From: Phoronis australis
Lineage: Eukaryota > Phoronida > Phoronidae
Direction: 5' to 3'
DNA length: 64,000 nt
Assembly: GCA_002633005.1 (NCBI GenBank)
Contig: NMRA01000601.1
Span: 164,080 to 228,079 of the forward strand
The position numbers and the translations under genes are program-made. Under the pieces are notes generated by a model. It made no database searches. It saw only the letters and a list, made by a program, of their open reading frames with translations, and was not told where the DNA came from. Below are positions 1-12,828 of the stretch, piece by piece (position 1 is the first letter of the stretch; the number at the start of each line of letters is the position of its first letter).

Positions 1-487
1 ACCTCTGTAGGCAATCGTTCATTTGGTACCAGGCAGCCAGAAACACTCGCTCTAGTATTGTAATTGTGAGAATCTCTGACTGCTTTGAATTTAGTAGTGA
101 GGTATATTTGGTGTAAGGTTATGTGTGGCTTTGTACACCATAAGGTTTAAATGAAAGTCACGCCTGCTAGCCAGGCTACACCAACGAAGAGGTCAGTAAT
201 GGGAATATCACAATAAGGGTCACACTATAGTCAGAGATGGTAACTATAAAATCTTTGCTATAGTTGAGTATCATCCTTCCAACCTCGTTTTGAATTTTTT
301 AAGTGAATCCTGGAGGTATGGTGCGCTATTACCCCACACAACATCAGTGTCAGGTACAAGGAAGTTTCTTAAAAATGTGGCAAACGAAGCTTTATCTACA
401 TTTCTGACAGTTAAGTTAGCTTTTTACTTTCATTGAATTGGTAACATAATATTCTTTACCGTGGTAGGAGTCTATAATTACAGGTTT
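1..487. other. No gene seen
   Basis: AT-rich; no splice-bounded open frame and no repeat recognised. Confidence 0.6.
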
Positions 488-1443
488 GCCGCTGGGACTA
501 AGTGCCGCTCCTAAATTGCGGGCGTATAGACACTTTTCACGGCCCGTGTTTTACGAGCATAATCGATTAGGTTGCACGTCATGTGAGGTCTTAAACCGTT
601 GTACGCCCGTAAAATGACGCTCATAAATTACGCTGGTTTCAGTGGCGGATTTAAGGGGCGCGGGGGAAGCAAGTAGCCCATGCCCCCCTCAAATTCCACC
701 AGATTCCATTTGGCAGTTCTGGGGTGCAAATGTCTGACGGGCAAAATCCTGGCTAATACTCTGCCCTGCCCCCCCTAACTTAAACTCCTGGATCCGCCCC
801 TGCGGTCTATCACTTTCATGAAACGACTACCGTTAAGTGGGACCTTATCGAATCGACAAGTCTGTAATTTTTGACAAATATCTACATAACATTAAATTTG
901 AACTCAGGAGAAGTATTCATATTCTGAAAGTAAAAATTCAGCAAAAAAGAAAGCTACTACAGCTAAACAGTATCAGTAACATAACAATATTTCGTCTCAT
1001 ATAAATATCCAAAATAAAATCTCAAATACTCTGGTACAGTTTTCTAAATCATCACTTCGTTTTCATTTTATGCAATTTTTGAAAGTTTTCATAAAATCAC
1101 TAAAGTCCTGTTTTTGATATCCTCTCACTACAAAAGTGAAATATTCTGAAAACAAACCCTAAGAGTGTTTTTGTACATATAGCAATTATCTGAAAGCTTC
1201 ATTTCGAAGAGATGATGTTCCTAAGTTTGCCACACTTGGACATTTTACTAGGGACCCACATTACCCTAACATATCTAATCTTACGAGGATATATTGTAAA
1301 TATAGGCTAGTAATTCAAGCTTGTATTTTACACTCATGAAGTGCGCTCGTAATTCACGCTCCTAAAACACGAGTGTGAAAATTGTCTTTATAAGCCCGTA
1401 ATTTACGAGCGTTATTTACGGGCGAAGCATTCCTCCCAGCGGC
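488..1443. mobile_element. Non-autonomous DNA transposon, GCCGCTGGGA ends, about 956 bp
   Basis: The ends GCCGCTGGGA / TCCCAGCGGC are inverted, and the arms share GCCCGTAA / TTACGGGC, ACGAGC and CGTGTTTTA blocks over about 100 bp. A different MITE (640-802) is inserted near the left arm. The interior matches 56785-57175. No open frame. Confidence 0.6.
640..802. mobile_element. hAT-type MITE, CAGTGGCGGAT ends, copy 1
   Basis: CAGTGGCGGATTTA at one end and TGGATCCGCCCCTG at the other, with poly-G/poly-C arms. Interior TTTGGCAGTTCTGGGGTG is shared with 6186-6334. This end type is widespread in animal genomes and resembles hAT elements. Confidence 0.8.
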
Positions 1444-4400
1444 CAACGATAACGTCTAATAAACCATCAACGCTTCAGAGTTTATTGCAGATGGCTAACC
1501 CTTTGGGATAATGAAATATCTGATCCGATTTTCGTTTTTCATCCAGCTAAACGGAGAGAGGTAAAGCTTTAAGTGATTCTCAGAAAACGAATTTGTGCTG
1601 TGTTTGAATATTGCGCTAGTCGCGGCAAAAGTTAATACACCTCGCCTGCAGCCAGTTATAATTGCAAGTGGTAGATACGGATTAGCGGACCTTTTGGTTT
1701 GCCCTCCACTCCCCGTCATCGCAAACTTTCCACTCGCTCCACAGAATCTTACAGAATCAGACGAACTATTCCTTAGCTCCTAATTTCAAGCAATTGAACA
1801 AATGAAAATAATTCGTGTATGTATGCGTTCAGTATGGTATTTTGGAAAATTCGGAATATCCAAATAGGACAGAACGCGATGATTTTAAGAAAATAGGTAA
1901 CAATAGGAGTCAAAAATCAAGTCAAAACGAATGGTTTTGAGCAGTGGTTCATTCTTTCAGAAAAATGGCCTTGTTTTGACGCGTGAATGTGAATTTCATC
2001 CCCTTTTACGGTCTGAACATTGGAATCACGAAATTGTCTTAAATTGCCACCTGTAGGCCACATCACGTTTAAGATTTACAAAACCATATAAACTGTCTTA
2101 AAGTTTCCTTTGCAACAGTAACAAATTGATTTCAACAAAAGGAGATGAAATGTCATCAGACATTGAAATCATCCAGTTTTGGCATGTTTGGCCACCCCCA
2201 TCAAATACGATGGCTTTTTGTCACTCCTTTTACTTGTAGACGCCCTAAACGATGCCGTTTTTGTAATTTCCGTTTTAGGTAGAAAGTAAAAAGGAAAGAC
2301 TGAAAGTTGCAGAGCACTTCCAGAGTAACACTGAATATTTCACTCTCATGCCCTGTCCAGCTAACTTTTCTACCAATTTGAACTCCCGAAAGGAGTCTTA
2401 ACGAATCTTCTTAAAATTTCTTGAGGTATAATCCTGAAACGGTGAACCCACGCTGCTAAATCAGCCATTTTTTGACTTCTGTATTTTTCTTAAACATTGT
2501 TCTAACCCCTATACGACATAAATCCCTTCAAAATATTTTTATCAAATTGCTACGAACTTTCTACTGACATAAATGACGAATTATGTTCCCATTCACAATT
2601 TATTGGAAATATGGAGCGAGAAATTTTTTTCATATTTTGTGTAGTTCTGAAACAAAATTATCCCAGCTCAGAATGAAGCTGTTCTGGAGTGGCCATGGGC
2701 GGTCCCTTGAGCGGACCTCAACTGCCGGTGAGTTGGTGCGTTCGCACCCGCAGCGCTCCCCTCAGCTACGGGCATAAACTACAGTAAGAGCCAATATTGT
2801 CGGTTCTTAGATTTGCATAACCTCAAATCCTCAGTTAACTTTCTGTTCTCCGGAAGATTACGTCATTACATGTTCAAATCACAGTTCCAAAGTTGGGTAC
2901 GAAGTTTCAGGTTATTTCTATAAGCACGTGTACTATTACATTTTACATTATGGCGTTTTTGCTTCGTTAGCTATCATAACACGGGGCTAACTAATAGAAA
3001 TCTATTTTTAAACAGTTGTACGAATGGCTAAAAATGATACAGAGAATATTAGCGTAAAGAAGTACGGCGACCGTATTGTGCAAATAACTGCGCACTGTTT
3101 AGGTAACCCGCTTTTTTCTGTGAAGTCTTTGTCAAGCAATACGACTTGCAAAAAGTTAGCGACGGCTCGTGAATGCGTTCGTAGGGAAAGAAACAACACT
3201 GGGATTTTATGATTAGCAAACCGCGATGATTGAAACTGCTCCTTGACGTGCAGGGGCTCGTATTGGTTTCACAGGGGCATTGGAATGTTCTTCCTAAGCC
3301 CAGACGAATTAGCACAACCGACCGTGATATATATACATTTGTTTATGTATGCACGAAATAAAAATTTACTCGCAATCTAATAACAGGTTATTTTTTCAGT
3401 TGGAAAAATGAGTGCTCCCCGACCGTGAATAGCCTGGAAAGCAAATAATAAACACATTTACAGCAGAAAAAATATTTTAATCACGCCCTACACTGAGATG
3501 GGTAATGAATAACCGGAATGAAAAGGTTCATTTAAAACAGGGATGCCTGATATTCATGGTCTTTGGGGTCAAATATCAAGAACATTGGAAGCAAGCATAC
3601 CAATTTTGTTCCCTTAAGGAGCAAAAATTTTTGACCTGGGCCACTTACTGTTACTAAATCGGCCTCATATTTTCCTTATTCAGATTATAAAACGGTTTCT
3701 AGGTTTAATGTGAACTGAGAGGTCGTTAGTGTCTGAGACCACGGCTGGTTAGTTCAGTCGCTAAAGCAATATCAACCTCAAAGGAATCCCTGGTAATTTA
3801 TTGTCACCAATTTCAGTTCAGATAAATACCGCAGTGACGATGCTTTGGAAAAGCAAGTATGGCAGAGCAGAAAGTTTTTATGACTAGAACATGGTTTGTG
3901 TGGATTGCTCACTCTTCAGGCTCGCAAGCCTGGGGTACAGAGTTGCGCTGTTACGAAAGAAGGTACTCAACTGTTAAGATTTGTAAGAAACTGCAACAAT
4001 TGTTACGGATTAATCCAAAATGATTGAGTGACACTGAACCGTCTACTTTTTGATAAACGGGAATTGAAATATAATTACGTGACCTGTGTGCGATTGCCTC
4101 TGCATTTTAGAACTTATGTCTTGGTGGAATGACGCTTCAACACGATATTTCTTTTAAGAATGGGGATCGGTTTTCCATTAAGAGCAACAATTTTAGTGTT
4201 CATAAATTTAATTGACGAATGAATTTATATTTTTCAGCAATTCAAATCACAATTGAACATGGATTTTCACACCAACATCCCGAAGGATACTCCCATGTAA
4301 GGCGCTGAGGCGCGTAAGGGAAAGTGAACCTCAGAGGGATGACGTTTACAAGAATACGTGCGAAAAGATGGTGGTTTTGAAAGGATGACTTCGCTCCAAA

Positions 4401-4562
4401 ACGCGCGGCCATCCCAACATCCTATCTTCCTTCTACGTCCACGATAGTCGATCACCCTCCACCCTCGAGCTCATTTCGTGAAGTTGAAATTGAGCAATAT
4501 AAAGTTGATGGCCTTCAGTTTTTAAATGTCACTTCATTTCTGATGCTCCTTATCTTACCAAG
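1444..4562. other. No convincing gene
   Basis: Only short open frames. 3730-3790 carries GGTTAGTTCAGTCGCTAAAG, related to CAGTGTCAGTCGCTAAGGCA at about 6378, a minor dispersed repeat. Confidence 0.5.
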
Positions 4563-4733
4563 TTTCATTGGAGTCAAGCGGAACTTCATAAACCTGTTTA
4601 ACGTGGCGATAAGGCGATAATGAGATGAAGGATCACAGACCCCTTCCATAAGCCGGGTGGCCTCAATTGCCATTATACACACAATATTACTGTCAAAATC
4701 CCCACCACTATCGAGAACAGCAGCCACAGGAAC
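4563..4733 (-). CDS. Weak exon candidate, minus strand
   Basis: Between CTTGTATTTCAAG and a candidate donor AACAG/GTTTAT one frame reads PVAAVLDSGGDFDSNIV and on. Another frame gives a very hydrophobic FLWLLFSIVVGILTVILCV with a stop. Only one of these can be real and neither has a partner exon. The lower end is approximate. Confidence 0.2.
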
Positions 4734-5450
4734 TTGAAATACAAGTTTATGTTTATTCTGCATACTCTGAGTCATTTACTGAAATAATGTAAGTCGTATT
4801 CTGAAAGTTTCCAGACAAAATGTTCTTTTTTTGCCGTAAGCAAGTATTTTACATTTAGTCCACATTAATTAGCGTCTTTATTTAAATCACACCACTCTTC
4901 CGGCAAGAATATTTTTTATGGCCAAGAAGATTGCCCGAAAATGTTGAATCGTTATGCATCTGAACCAAAAATTGTTAAGTCAGTACAAGTGAACCGGCGA
5001 AACTAATGTAACTATAATTAAATACCCTAACGAGCGTTCCCATGTCGGTCGACAGATTGCTCATAACAAGGCGAGGCAGGGCCCGAGTATACAGTATCTG
5101 GGTAACTATTCTCAAAACTTGATTTGGCGTAAACGAGTTTTACGTAAGATACGTGTGTAACTGTAGCGTACTTCTCTAGTCTTTGACGGGCGTGTAATAA
5201 TGACCGTTTTATTGCAACGAAATCAAGCGAACAGTTCGCGACGCCTGTTCAGTAAATATACAACAACTTCAAATGTTATGAATGGGCGCTAGTATTTGAT
5301 TTCAAAATAAATAATTCACAGTTGAAAATACACGTATTTCAAAATCGCAACGATAACAGCAAGAGGCTCTCAGTGTACAGGTGGATAAGAGGTAATTATA
5401 AATAATGTTACCTCCAAACATTACCGATGACGATGTTGTATCTGCCCCAA

Positions 5451-5520
5451 CAGCTAGACCCGAACTCACGACATCAGACCGGGTAGCAGTCCAGCGCATT
5501 GCTAGTAGAGCTAAAAGCCA
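5451..5520 (-). repeat. tRNA-derived SINE/pseudo-tRNA
   Basis: Minus strand TTTTAGCTCTACTAGCAATG (A box region) and GTGAGTTCGGGTCTAGC (B box). Stems are too degraded for a working tRNA. Confidence 0.55.
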
Positions 5521-5800
5521 GTGCCGCAGGCTTCGATTTCAGTTTAATTCCACCGAATGACAGGAATCCCTTGTCAGGAATAGGCAATTCATAATAGGAT
5601 CACAAAAAGCACATCGCTTTTTCCATCTGTTAAAGCTAAGTCTGTCCAACTCGGTAATCCCAAAATACGTTTTCCGCCCTAAAATCGACTGTAACTTTTA
5701 AAGCTGCTTAATGTCAAAAAGCAATTTTAAACACCCACTGCTATGAAACCGGTCCCATCTTGTCCCTCATATAAGCTAGACATCATTTCTACGCTACAGG

Positions 5801-6052
5801 CCCAAGGATCTGTTCTAAGAAACCGAGTTAAGTTTATTTTGACTTACGTTTGAGATTTGTCTTAACTTCCAAATTTTGAAACTTTCACTTTCGGTAAGCT
5901 TGTCAAAATAAAACAAAATTTATGTCAAACACTTGATTCAAACTTAAGATCTCTTTCTTGAATTGGATTTGAGACAAAGTTAACTTTTATTTTAAAATCT
6001 ACTAAAGTTTAAGATTTGCCTAGGCTAAGTCAGTTTTGTTGGAACGGGCCCC
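5801..6052. mobile_element. MITE, GGGATCTGTTT family, decayed copy
   Basis: Starts near AAGGATCTGTTCTAAGAAAC and ends near GTTGGAACGGGCCCC. The interior is rich in inverted TTAAGTT/AACTTAA words. Confidence 0.4.
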
Positions 6053-6185
6053 AGTTACATAAAGTTATACGCCGTATAGCAACAATGACGTCGCATTATC
6101 ACGCGTCACGGTGTTATTGTTGAACAATGCACCTGACGTTATGCAACAATTAAACTTATCCAACGGATAACTTTGCAGTTTTGCG

Positions 6186-6334
6186 CAGTGGCGGATTTAG
6201 AGGGGGGCCATGCCCCCCTAAAATCCTACCAGATTACATTTGGCAGTTCGGGGGTGCGAATGTCTGACTGACAATATTCTGGCTAATACTCTGCCCTGCC
6301 CCCCCCCTAACTCAAAATCCTGGATCCGCCCCTG
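6186..6334. mobile_element. hAT-type MITE, CAGTGGCGGAT ends, copy 2
   Basis: Same ends and interior as 640-802 with about 14 fewer bases; the two copies are close to 85-90 percent identical by eye. Related single ends occur at 35453, 47201 and 48094-48143. Confidence 0.8.
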
Positions 6335-8733
6335 TTGTGCATCCAGTATTGCTTCAGACTAGGCTCACGGCGTGTCAGTGTCAGTCGCTAAGGCAGCATG
6401 CCGGGTTGGCAGTGATTTATTGAAATTAATCTCCACCCAAAGACTGAGAATGAGAAAACTACTTGGAGACATGATGACACTTTGACTTTCTGTAAGATCA
6501 CCCAGTGTACCAATGCAATGTGCACCTCGATTCCCAAATCAGTCTGGACCACTCTTGTACTGGGACGAAGTTATTGATACCGATAGCATTTGAAACTTTA
6601 AAGCATGTTTGAAACTACTTTACTTCGGTTAAGCCACGCCTATTCTCATCACCTCGCGAAGATGCGGTATTATCTTGTCAACTTGTACAATAAGGCAATT
6701 TTAGTACAAAAAATTATATCTCACTACGTAAAACAGCAGTTAACCATTTAAAAGTTAAATTAAATTTGAAATTTTCTCCAAAACATAACAGCCTGCAACC
6801 GTCAACAACAGTGAATACTTGCCAATAATGACTAATGTCATTAGTTATTTTAGTGCACGTGTCTTCATCGGGTCAGCACTTATCACTTACGTATGAACTG
6901 TAAAGATTAGGGCACTCGATATAACAGAATTGTTACGTGATATTTAAAAGCCTCCAAATATCTCAGTAAGACATTGGTGCTTACTTCGTGTATCCATTTG
7001 CTTCACTGTGTGTAGCGAAACTGTTGAAACTGACATAACACTGTCATCGAGAAAAATATATCGCAGCAATACGTGCTAAGTAAAGTTGACCTTGTGATTG
7101 TTATCTTTCGGGATTGGCTTTAGAGTTTTGTTTATAGCCTCTTGAAGGTGCTATCAGAATATCTACTTTAAAATACGTTGTTTGATACGAGACTGAAACA
7201 ACACCTACGCCAGTTCTTCGCCCAACAGCCTACATCCCGTTTAAAAACATCCTCCTGGGACCAATCTTAAGTATATGTATCTTAGTTAGTATGGGTTTGT
7301 TTATCATCCGCAGGATGGATGGGGCGGGAGAGGGGTGCCTCAATTTCAAAATTCAAAAATTCATCGCCATGCAGTGAAATATCAGGGCGGGGACACGAAA
7401 ATGAAAGGACTACTCGAGACGCGACGAGGCGTTAAAAAATCACACGCGAAACATTACCAAGACCATTCACTAAGCCTCGATCGTTTCCCGAGACGAGTTC
7501 TAAAGCCAAATTGCCCACCCTGAGGCGATATACCTGACTGGGTACAACATGTAACAGATATGGCCTCCCTGCCCATTCCTTCTACGTGGGTCAGAAACAT
7601 TAGTATTGTACGAAATCCTCAAGAAAGAAAACAAGGGTACTAGGCCCATGGCCCATGGCTGTTAAAATATCCTTATTGTTGACACGGTTATAAAGTATAA
7701 ACACCTGTCTGCCTGTGAGCTTACCTTTCGGTCGTCCTCACAGCGACTGGTTCATTCGATTTATGAGTTCGCCACGAAGACGTGTCCATTCATACTAATT
7801 TGCCAGTTGAAGACAAATCGGCAAATGCCCTTGAGAATTGCTCCATCACGCTCTAACCTAGTTTCAACTCCTTTTGTGGCTAATTTTCAATATAGAAGTG
7901 GATAATTCATTTCACGTATGTTTGTATGTTGACGATCAGAAGGAGCCTTCAAAGCCAGTTCTATAGGCTCTCTAAACACGTCTCTGTACGATTGACAAAG
8001 AATCGATTCATCAGCTCACCTTTTTATAACACTTGTTCTTGTAAATACTGCAACCGATATGCAGTCAATAACAAACCGATCAAAAGCCAAGTGGATGGCG
8101 TCTTTGTTTAGGTCAATTACCACGCGGTTGGAGAAAATATGTCGGAATCAACGATGCGTAAGCGTTTCATCCTGAACGAAAATAGTCGTGGTGAGAGTCT
8201 CCGTAGAATCTCCACCGCAAGACGATTTATAACGGTGTTGTACCGGACTATGAAATGACCCAGTGACCACTGGTAGCCAGTTGTCCAGTTTTGTACCTAT
8301 ACTAAACACTACTATCGGGCACGAGAACAACGGGAGATTTGATAACTCAGATATCAACGGTGGAGCATAATGAAAAGGCATTATGCAAGGCTAAAATCCC
8401 ACTGAGTGACAACTGCGTTGCAAGAGCGACGAGAATATTTACCTTGGGGGTATTTTCAATGTAGGGATACTAATCCCTTTGTTAAATTCCAGTTAACTGA
8501 ACTACATGTAATTACATTTTCATTTCCACGAATTGTTTGGTCCACGTGAAATTCTTAACTGAAATGATTCGCCCAAATGACAGCCAGGAGCGACTGGTCA
8601 AAAGGGAGGCACATGTAGTTTAATTAACACGTTTAAATGAAACAATTAGGCTTGATAAACTCTTACTGTGTCTTATTTATTTCCGGTCTCTTAAGTAATC
8701 ACTGCTACATAAAGACCCTGAGTTTGCAAGTAG
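6335..8733. other. Intergenic, one possible exon
   Basis: Apart from the exon candidate at 7725 only open frames under 80 codons without good splice sites. Confidence 0.5.
7725..7789 (-). CDS. Possible first coding exon, minus strand
   Basis: ATG opens MDTSSWRTHKSNEPVAV and stays open 21 codons to a good donor, GAAAG/GTAAGC, phase 2. Hydrophilic; no partner exon was found at lower coordinates. Could be chance. Confidence 0.3.
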
Positions 8734-8778
8734 ATGAAAGAATTTTCCCAAGAGGTAGGGTGTAAAACCATCACTAAA

Positions 8779-8829
8779 TTAACCCAAAGTGCATACAGGA
8801 ATATCATTACTTTTCAGGCTATTGAATAC
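8779..8829 (-). CDS. Possible terminal exon of the minus-strand gene across the gap
   Basis: Just beyond the gap the minus strand has a strong acceptor, CTTCTTTTGTCGCAG, then 16 open codons (VFNSLKSNDIPVCTLG) and TAA. Phase 0 would match exon C directly or through exons hidden in the gap. Confidence 0.3.
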   Translation of the reverse strand, partial: VFNSLKSNDIPVCTLG

Positions 8830-8855
8830 CTGCGACAAAAGAAGTTAGATTCGGT

Positions 8856-9841
8856 NNNNNNNNNNNNNNNNNNNNNNNNNNNNNNNNNNNNNNNNNNNNN
8901 NNNNNNNNNNNNNNNNNNNNNNNNNNNNNNNNNNNNNNNNNNNNNNNNNNNNNNNNNNNNNNNNNNNNNNNNNNNNNNNNNNNNNNNNNNNNNNNNNNNN
9001 NNNNNNNNNNNNNNNNNNNNNNNNNNNNNNNNNNNNNNNNNNNNNNNNNNNNNNNNNNNNNNNNNNNNNNNNNNNNNNNNNNNNNNNNNNNNNNNNNNNN
9101 NNNNNNNNNNNNNNNNNNNNNNNNNNNNNNNNNNNNNNNNNNNNNNNNNNNNNNNNNNNNNNNNNNNNNNNNNNNNNNNNNNNNNNNNNNNNNNNNNNNN
9201 NNNNNNNNNNNNNNNNNNNNNNNNNNNNNNNNNNNNNNNNNNNNNNNNNNNNNNNNNNNNNNNNNNNNNNNNNNNNNNNNNNNNNNNNNNNNNNNNNNNN
9301 NNNNNNNNNNNNNNNNNNNNNNNNNNNNNNNNNNNNNNNNNNNNNNNNNNNNNNNNNNNNNNNNNNNNNNNNNNNNNNNNNNNNNNNNNNNNNNNNNNNN
9401 NNNNNNNNNNNNNNNNNNNNNNNNNNNNNNNNNNNNNNNNNNNNNNNNNNNNNNNNNNNNNNNNNNNNNNNNNNNNNNNNNNNNNNNNNNNNNNNNNNNN
9501 NNNNNNNNNNNNNNNNNNNNNNNNNNNNNNNNNNNNNNNNNNNNNNNNNNNNNNNNNNNNNNNNNNNNNNNNNNNNNNNNNNNNNNNNNNNNNNNNNNNN
9601 NNNNNNNNNNNNNNNNNNNNNNNNNNNNNNNNNNNNNNNNNNNNNNNNNNNNNNNNNNNNNNNNNNNNNNNNNNNNNNNNNNNNNNNNNNNNNNNNNNNN
9701 NNNNNNNNNNNNNNNNNNNNNNNNNNNNNNNNNNNNNNNNNNNNNNNNNNNNNNNNNNNNNNNNNNNNNNNNNNNNNNNNNNNNNNNNNNNNNNNNNNNN
9801 NNNNNNNNNNNNNNNNNNNNNNNNNNNNNNNNNNNNNNNNN
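8856..9841. other. Assembly gap (986 N)
   Basis: Unresolved bases. Long open frames spanning it are artefacts. It probably hides exons of the minus-strand gene on either side. Confidence 1.
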
Positions 9842-9987
9842 AGATGCAATAACATTCCTATTGAGACAAAATTTTGATGCAAAAGATGTATGAAACTTCT
9901 GCGGCAAGCTTGTAATCTCGGGCAGTTCAAAACACACGGAAACTTCAAGAGTCAGTTTATGAGTAGCAAAATCGCTCAAACCCTTAC

Positions 9988-10083
9988 CAGAAGGGAGTCG
10001 GCATAGTTGCTCAAACTGATCCCAAGCTCGCGTCCATATTTGCTGAGGCACGATTCGTGCGCTTCACATACACACTCCGATCC
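9988..10083 (-). CDS. Exon C of the unknown minus-strand gene
   Basis: A strong acceptor, GACAACATTCAG, and a strong donor, CTTCTG/GTAAGG. 96 nt, phase 0 on both sides, reading GSECVCEAHESCLSKYGREL. The CVC-x4-C spacing resembles small disulfide-bonded extracellular modules but is too short to name. The gene continues into the gap 8856-9841. Confidence 0.45.
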
Positions 10084-10409
10084 CTGAATGTTGTCGGGCA
10101 AAAAAATCATCACGTAGGCTTATGTCCAACTGTCGCATAACTCTGTTTGACAGTCATCATTTGTGCAAACACTGACAGTGGAAATGCTGGATCTTGTTCC
10201 TGATTTAAGCAAATCATACGAGGACATGCAATAAGTTGAACGAACCAGTGTTGACCTCACTTGATCAACACTTACCGGAATTGGGGATAATAAAAGCTTG
10301 TATAGATATATAATAGTTGAAGGATCGATATTGATATTATGGTCAAGGTTTATCAACTTGTTCATTGTGCAAATAGACATGGCAAACAAGTCTTTGAATA
10401 AAAAACCAA

Positions 10410-10483
10410 CATGGCCGCGAAGACGTGACGTCATTGATCCTTACGTGAATGGTGGTGCAGCGAATGATTTACGAGTGACGTAA
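10410..10483. promoter_or_regulatory. Promoter-like cluster: YY1-type motif and two CRE sites
   Basis: AACATGGCCGC (about 10409-10419) resembles a YY1 initiator motif. A palindromic TGACGTCA follows at 10426-10433, and TGACGTAA at 10476-10483. This combination is typical of CpG-type animal promoters. Direction is unclear. It sits between exons C and B of the minus-strand model, so it may be an internal or alternative promoter, or evidence against that model. Confidence 0.45.
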
Positions 10484-10619
10484 ACAACTGATCCAGGTAG
10501 CTCTGGCTATTTTTGAGAATTTTAAGTAGACTACGCTCTCTCGAGTTTTTCTCTGACCCGTTAAGAAGGAGACGGAAGAACTGTGGTTGCACTATATGCA
10601 TGATGTCCGGCAGCCTCAC

Positions 10620-10665
10620 ATACGAAACCGTAATTGTAGACTGTCCAGAATCCTTTGAACCCGCT
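10620..10665 (-). CDS. Exon B of the unknown minus-strand gene
   Basis: 46 nt between GATTGGCAG and TCGTAT/GTGAGG, reading AGSKDSGQSTITVSY. One leading base matches exon A; it ends phase 0, matching exon C. The exon is short, so support rests mainly on the phase chain. Confidence 0.3.
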
Positions 10666-10985
10666 CTGCCAATCTTCAGTAAAACTTTGAAAAATGAAAT
10701 TTGTACAGAACACACTCATGTACACATACTTCAACAACAGATCACGGAATAGCAAGGAATAATTTCTAACAACCATATTTAATTCGCTCATTCGTTCTTC
10801 GCATTTTATGTCAAAACAAATATTTGTGCGAACATTTTCCAAGAACTTTCGTCATGATACCCCAACCAGTGTGATTACCAATGCTTATCTGCACGGCTTA
10901 AAATTCCTGCTTGAACTTGAAGCCCTTGAAAGTTTCACCTTTGCTTGATTTGAAGAATCCCTACTCAACTGTCTCGACCAATTAC

Positions 10986-11102
10986 CTAGCCCCCTCCGCG
11001 ATATGATGAATTGATCCGTATAATTCGCTTGTAATCTCCCTCCGATCGTTAACCTCGTCCTCGGTATGAATTCCACTGGGTGATGGATCGCAGTGACCAC
11101 AG
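10986..11102 (-). CDS. Exon A of an unknown minus-strand gene beside the assembly gap
   Basis: Acceptor TGGTCCGCTTGAAG, donor GGCTAG/GTAATT. 117 nt with 38 open codons containing CGHCDPSPSGIHTEDEV and then an acidic/helical stretch, phase 2 to 2. It joins 10620-10665 in frame. No family recognised. Confidence 0.4.
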
Positions 11103-12811
11103 CTTCAAGCGGACCAGGTAATATTAAGAAAGGTCTATCTTTACCAACACGACAGCGATCAAAAATGATTAGTCAGTGTTGCTGGAATGAGTTGAATTAT
11201 CTAAACATCGCATGATGTCCAGGATGCAGCCGTGTCCAAAAATACAAATATTACATTTCTACCCTCTGATTTTGAAATTTTCGTATGATTGCTGATATTC
11301 AAAGTTTGGGCCAATTTTAAATCAACAATCAATGAATAAAATTTGGATAATACCGGGCAGTCATGAAATACCTCGATGGATGACAGTTAGAGTTCTTCAG
11401 ATACACGCACCAATTTACCGCTTCCGTTGAAAGTTTTCTCAACACGCGGTGCTTCGAAATCTCGCGATTTTGTTACATTGTTTGATTTAATAATTTTATT
11501 TTAATTTTTTTCGCGCTTTAAAACTATCGAAATAGAGAATACTCGGTAACAACAACTGAATTAGAATGCAACCATGGCAAAATCTGTCACTTATTTAATA
11601 CGTAAAGGCAAACGACAGCAAGTTGCACTAATAACAGGACAAAACCCCATATCAGAATTATTTTTGTTTGTCGCTTATATAAACCCCTGTCACACCAGTT
11701 CAAGTTTTACCTTGTGTTGTGACTAAGTCAAAACATCAGGGATGCGTTCCGTAGTCACAAGGCACTCGCTAGTGAAGCTAGTGTGATCAGGTGCTTTAGT
11801 AGTGATGCATATGGCGACACTCGCGAGAAATTTGCTCGCCAATGTCGTAAGGCAATCGCGGAATACTTGTGGCGACAACTTTAGTTCGCTAATCGATATG
11901 AAATGATGAATTCTATCCGACAATTCAACACTCACCTCAACAACCAGTCACTTCCGTGATGGTCATTTTGTTAAGATACGCTAGTAAAATTCCGAGAACA
12001 TTCTAGAGTCATTCGAATTCCATTCTCGAGATTTTGTGTTTTTGCGTGACCATAATTTTACGGAAGTTTCTCGCGTTTGCGGGACCTCACTGGTTCCCTG
12101 CGTGCCGCTAGGTGGTCAGTAGCCAGCACACAGGTATCACTTGATTTTCCTCGGGCAGTTGTTTTATATCGGCGTTTCTGATTGGCTAGTCGAATTCTCA
12201 ACAGGTAGCGCTTTACGCAAACAAACTGGCATCATAGATACTCTATAGTCTATGCTGGCATGACTGATGGACTGAAGTGTAAATGAGGTCTGTTGTACAG
12301 ACAAATCGGTGCTTAAAAATTATGTTCAGGAAATGTGAATCCTAGAAATTGTGGTTGCACCTTAATTCGGAATGCATCTTTCTGCTGTCGATGACTTTTG
12401 TTTACGATACTGTCCTGTATTCCGAATAACACACCGGTTAAATCGGTCAGTTATGCGTTTATTGTACATGTATATGTGTGTTTCAAGCACGCGGCTATTA
12501 AACATCACTGCAGAAACGAAATAGTTGCTGCGACGCCACTTGCATGACAAGTCTAAAAATCGTTCACATGCAGTCTGTCATTTTTTCACGGTGTTGCAAA
12601 GCTAACCAATGACTGTTGAGGTTACATCAACCAATGCTAATGCGCGTGCCACTGTGTGATACCTGCGTGCTGGCTAGGCACGTTGGGGACCAGCGAGTTG
12701 CGGAACACGCCCCACGTATTACTGGTATAGACGCCAGCTGCGTACTTCCGAGTCTACCTTCCGGTGTAAGCAACACACAATCAAAGTACCACACAAAAGA
12801 AGTTGACAAAA
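11103..12811. other. Intergenic, possible 5' exon
   Basis: A minus-strand donor TTGAG/GTGAGT at 11936 follows an ATG-containing stretch that hits a stop, so it may be an untranslated exon. Otherwise nothing recognised. Confidence 0.4.
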
Positions 12812-12828
12812 TTTATTGCTTTCAACTA

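Noticed and set aside
5451-5520. Functional tRNA gene on the minus strand
   Set aside because: A and B boxes are present but acceptor and T stems do not pair.
8734-10051. Three long open frames crossing the N gap
   Set aside because: They are open only because N has no stop codons; real sequence covers short ends only.
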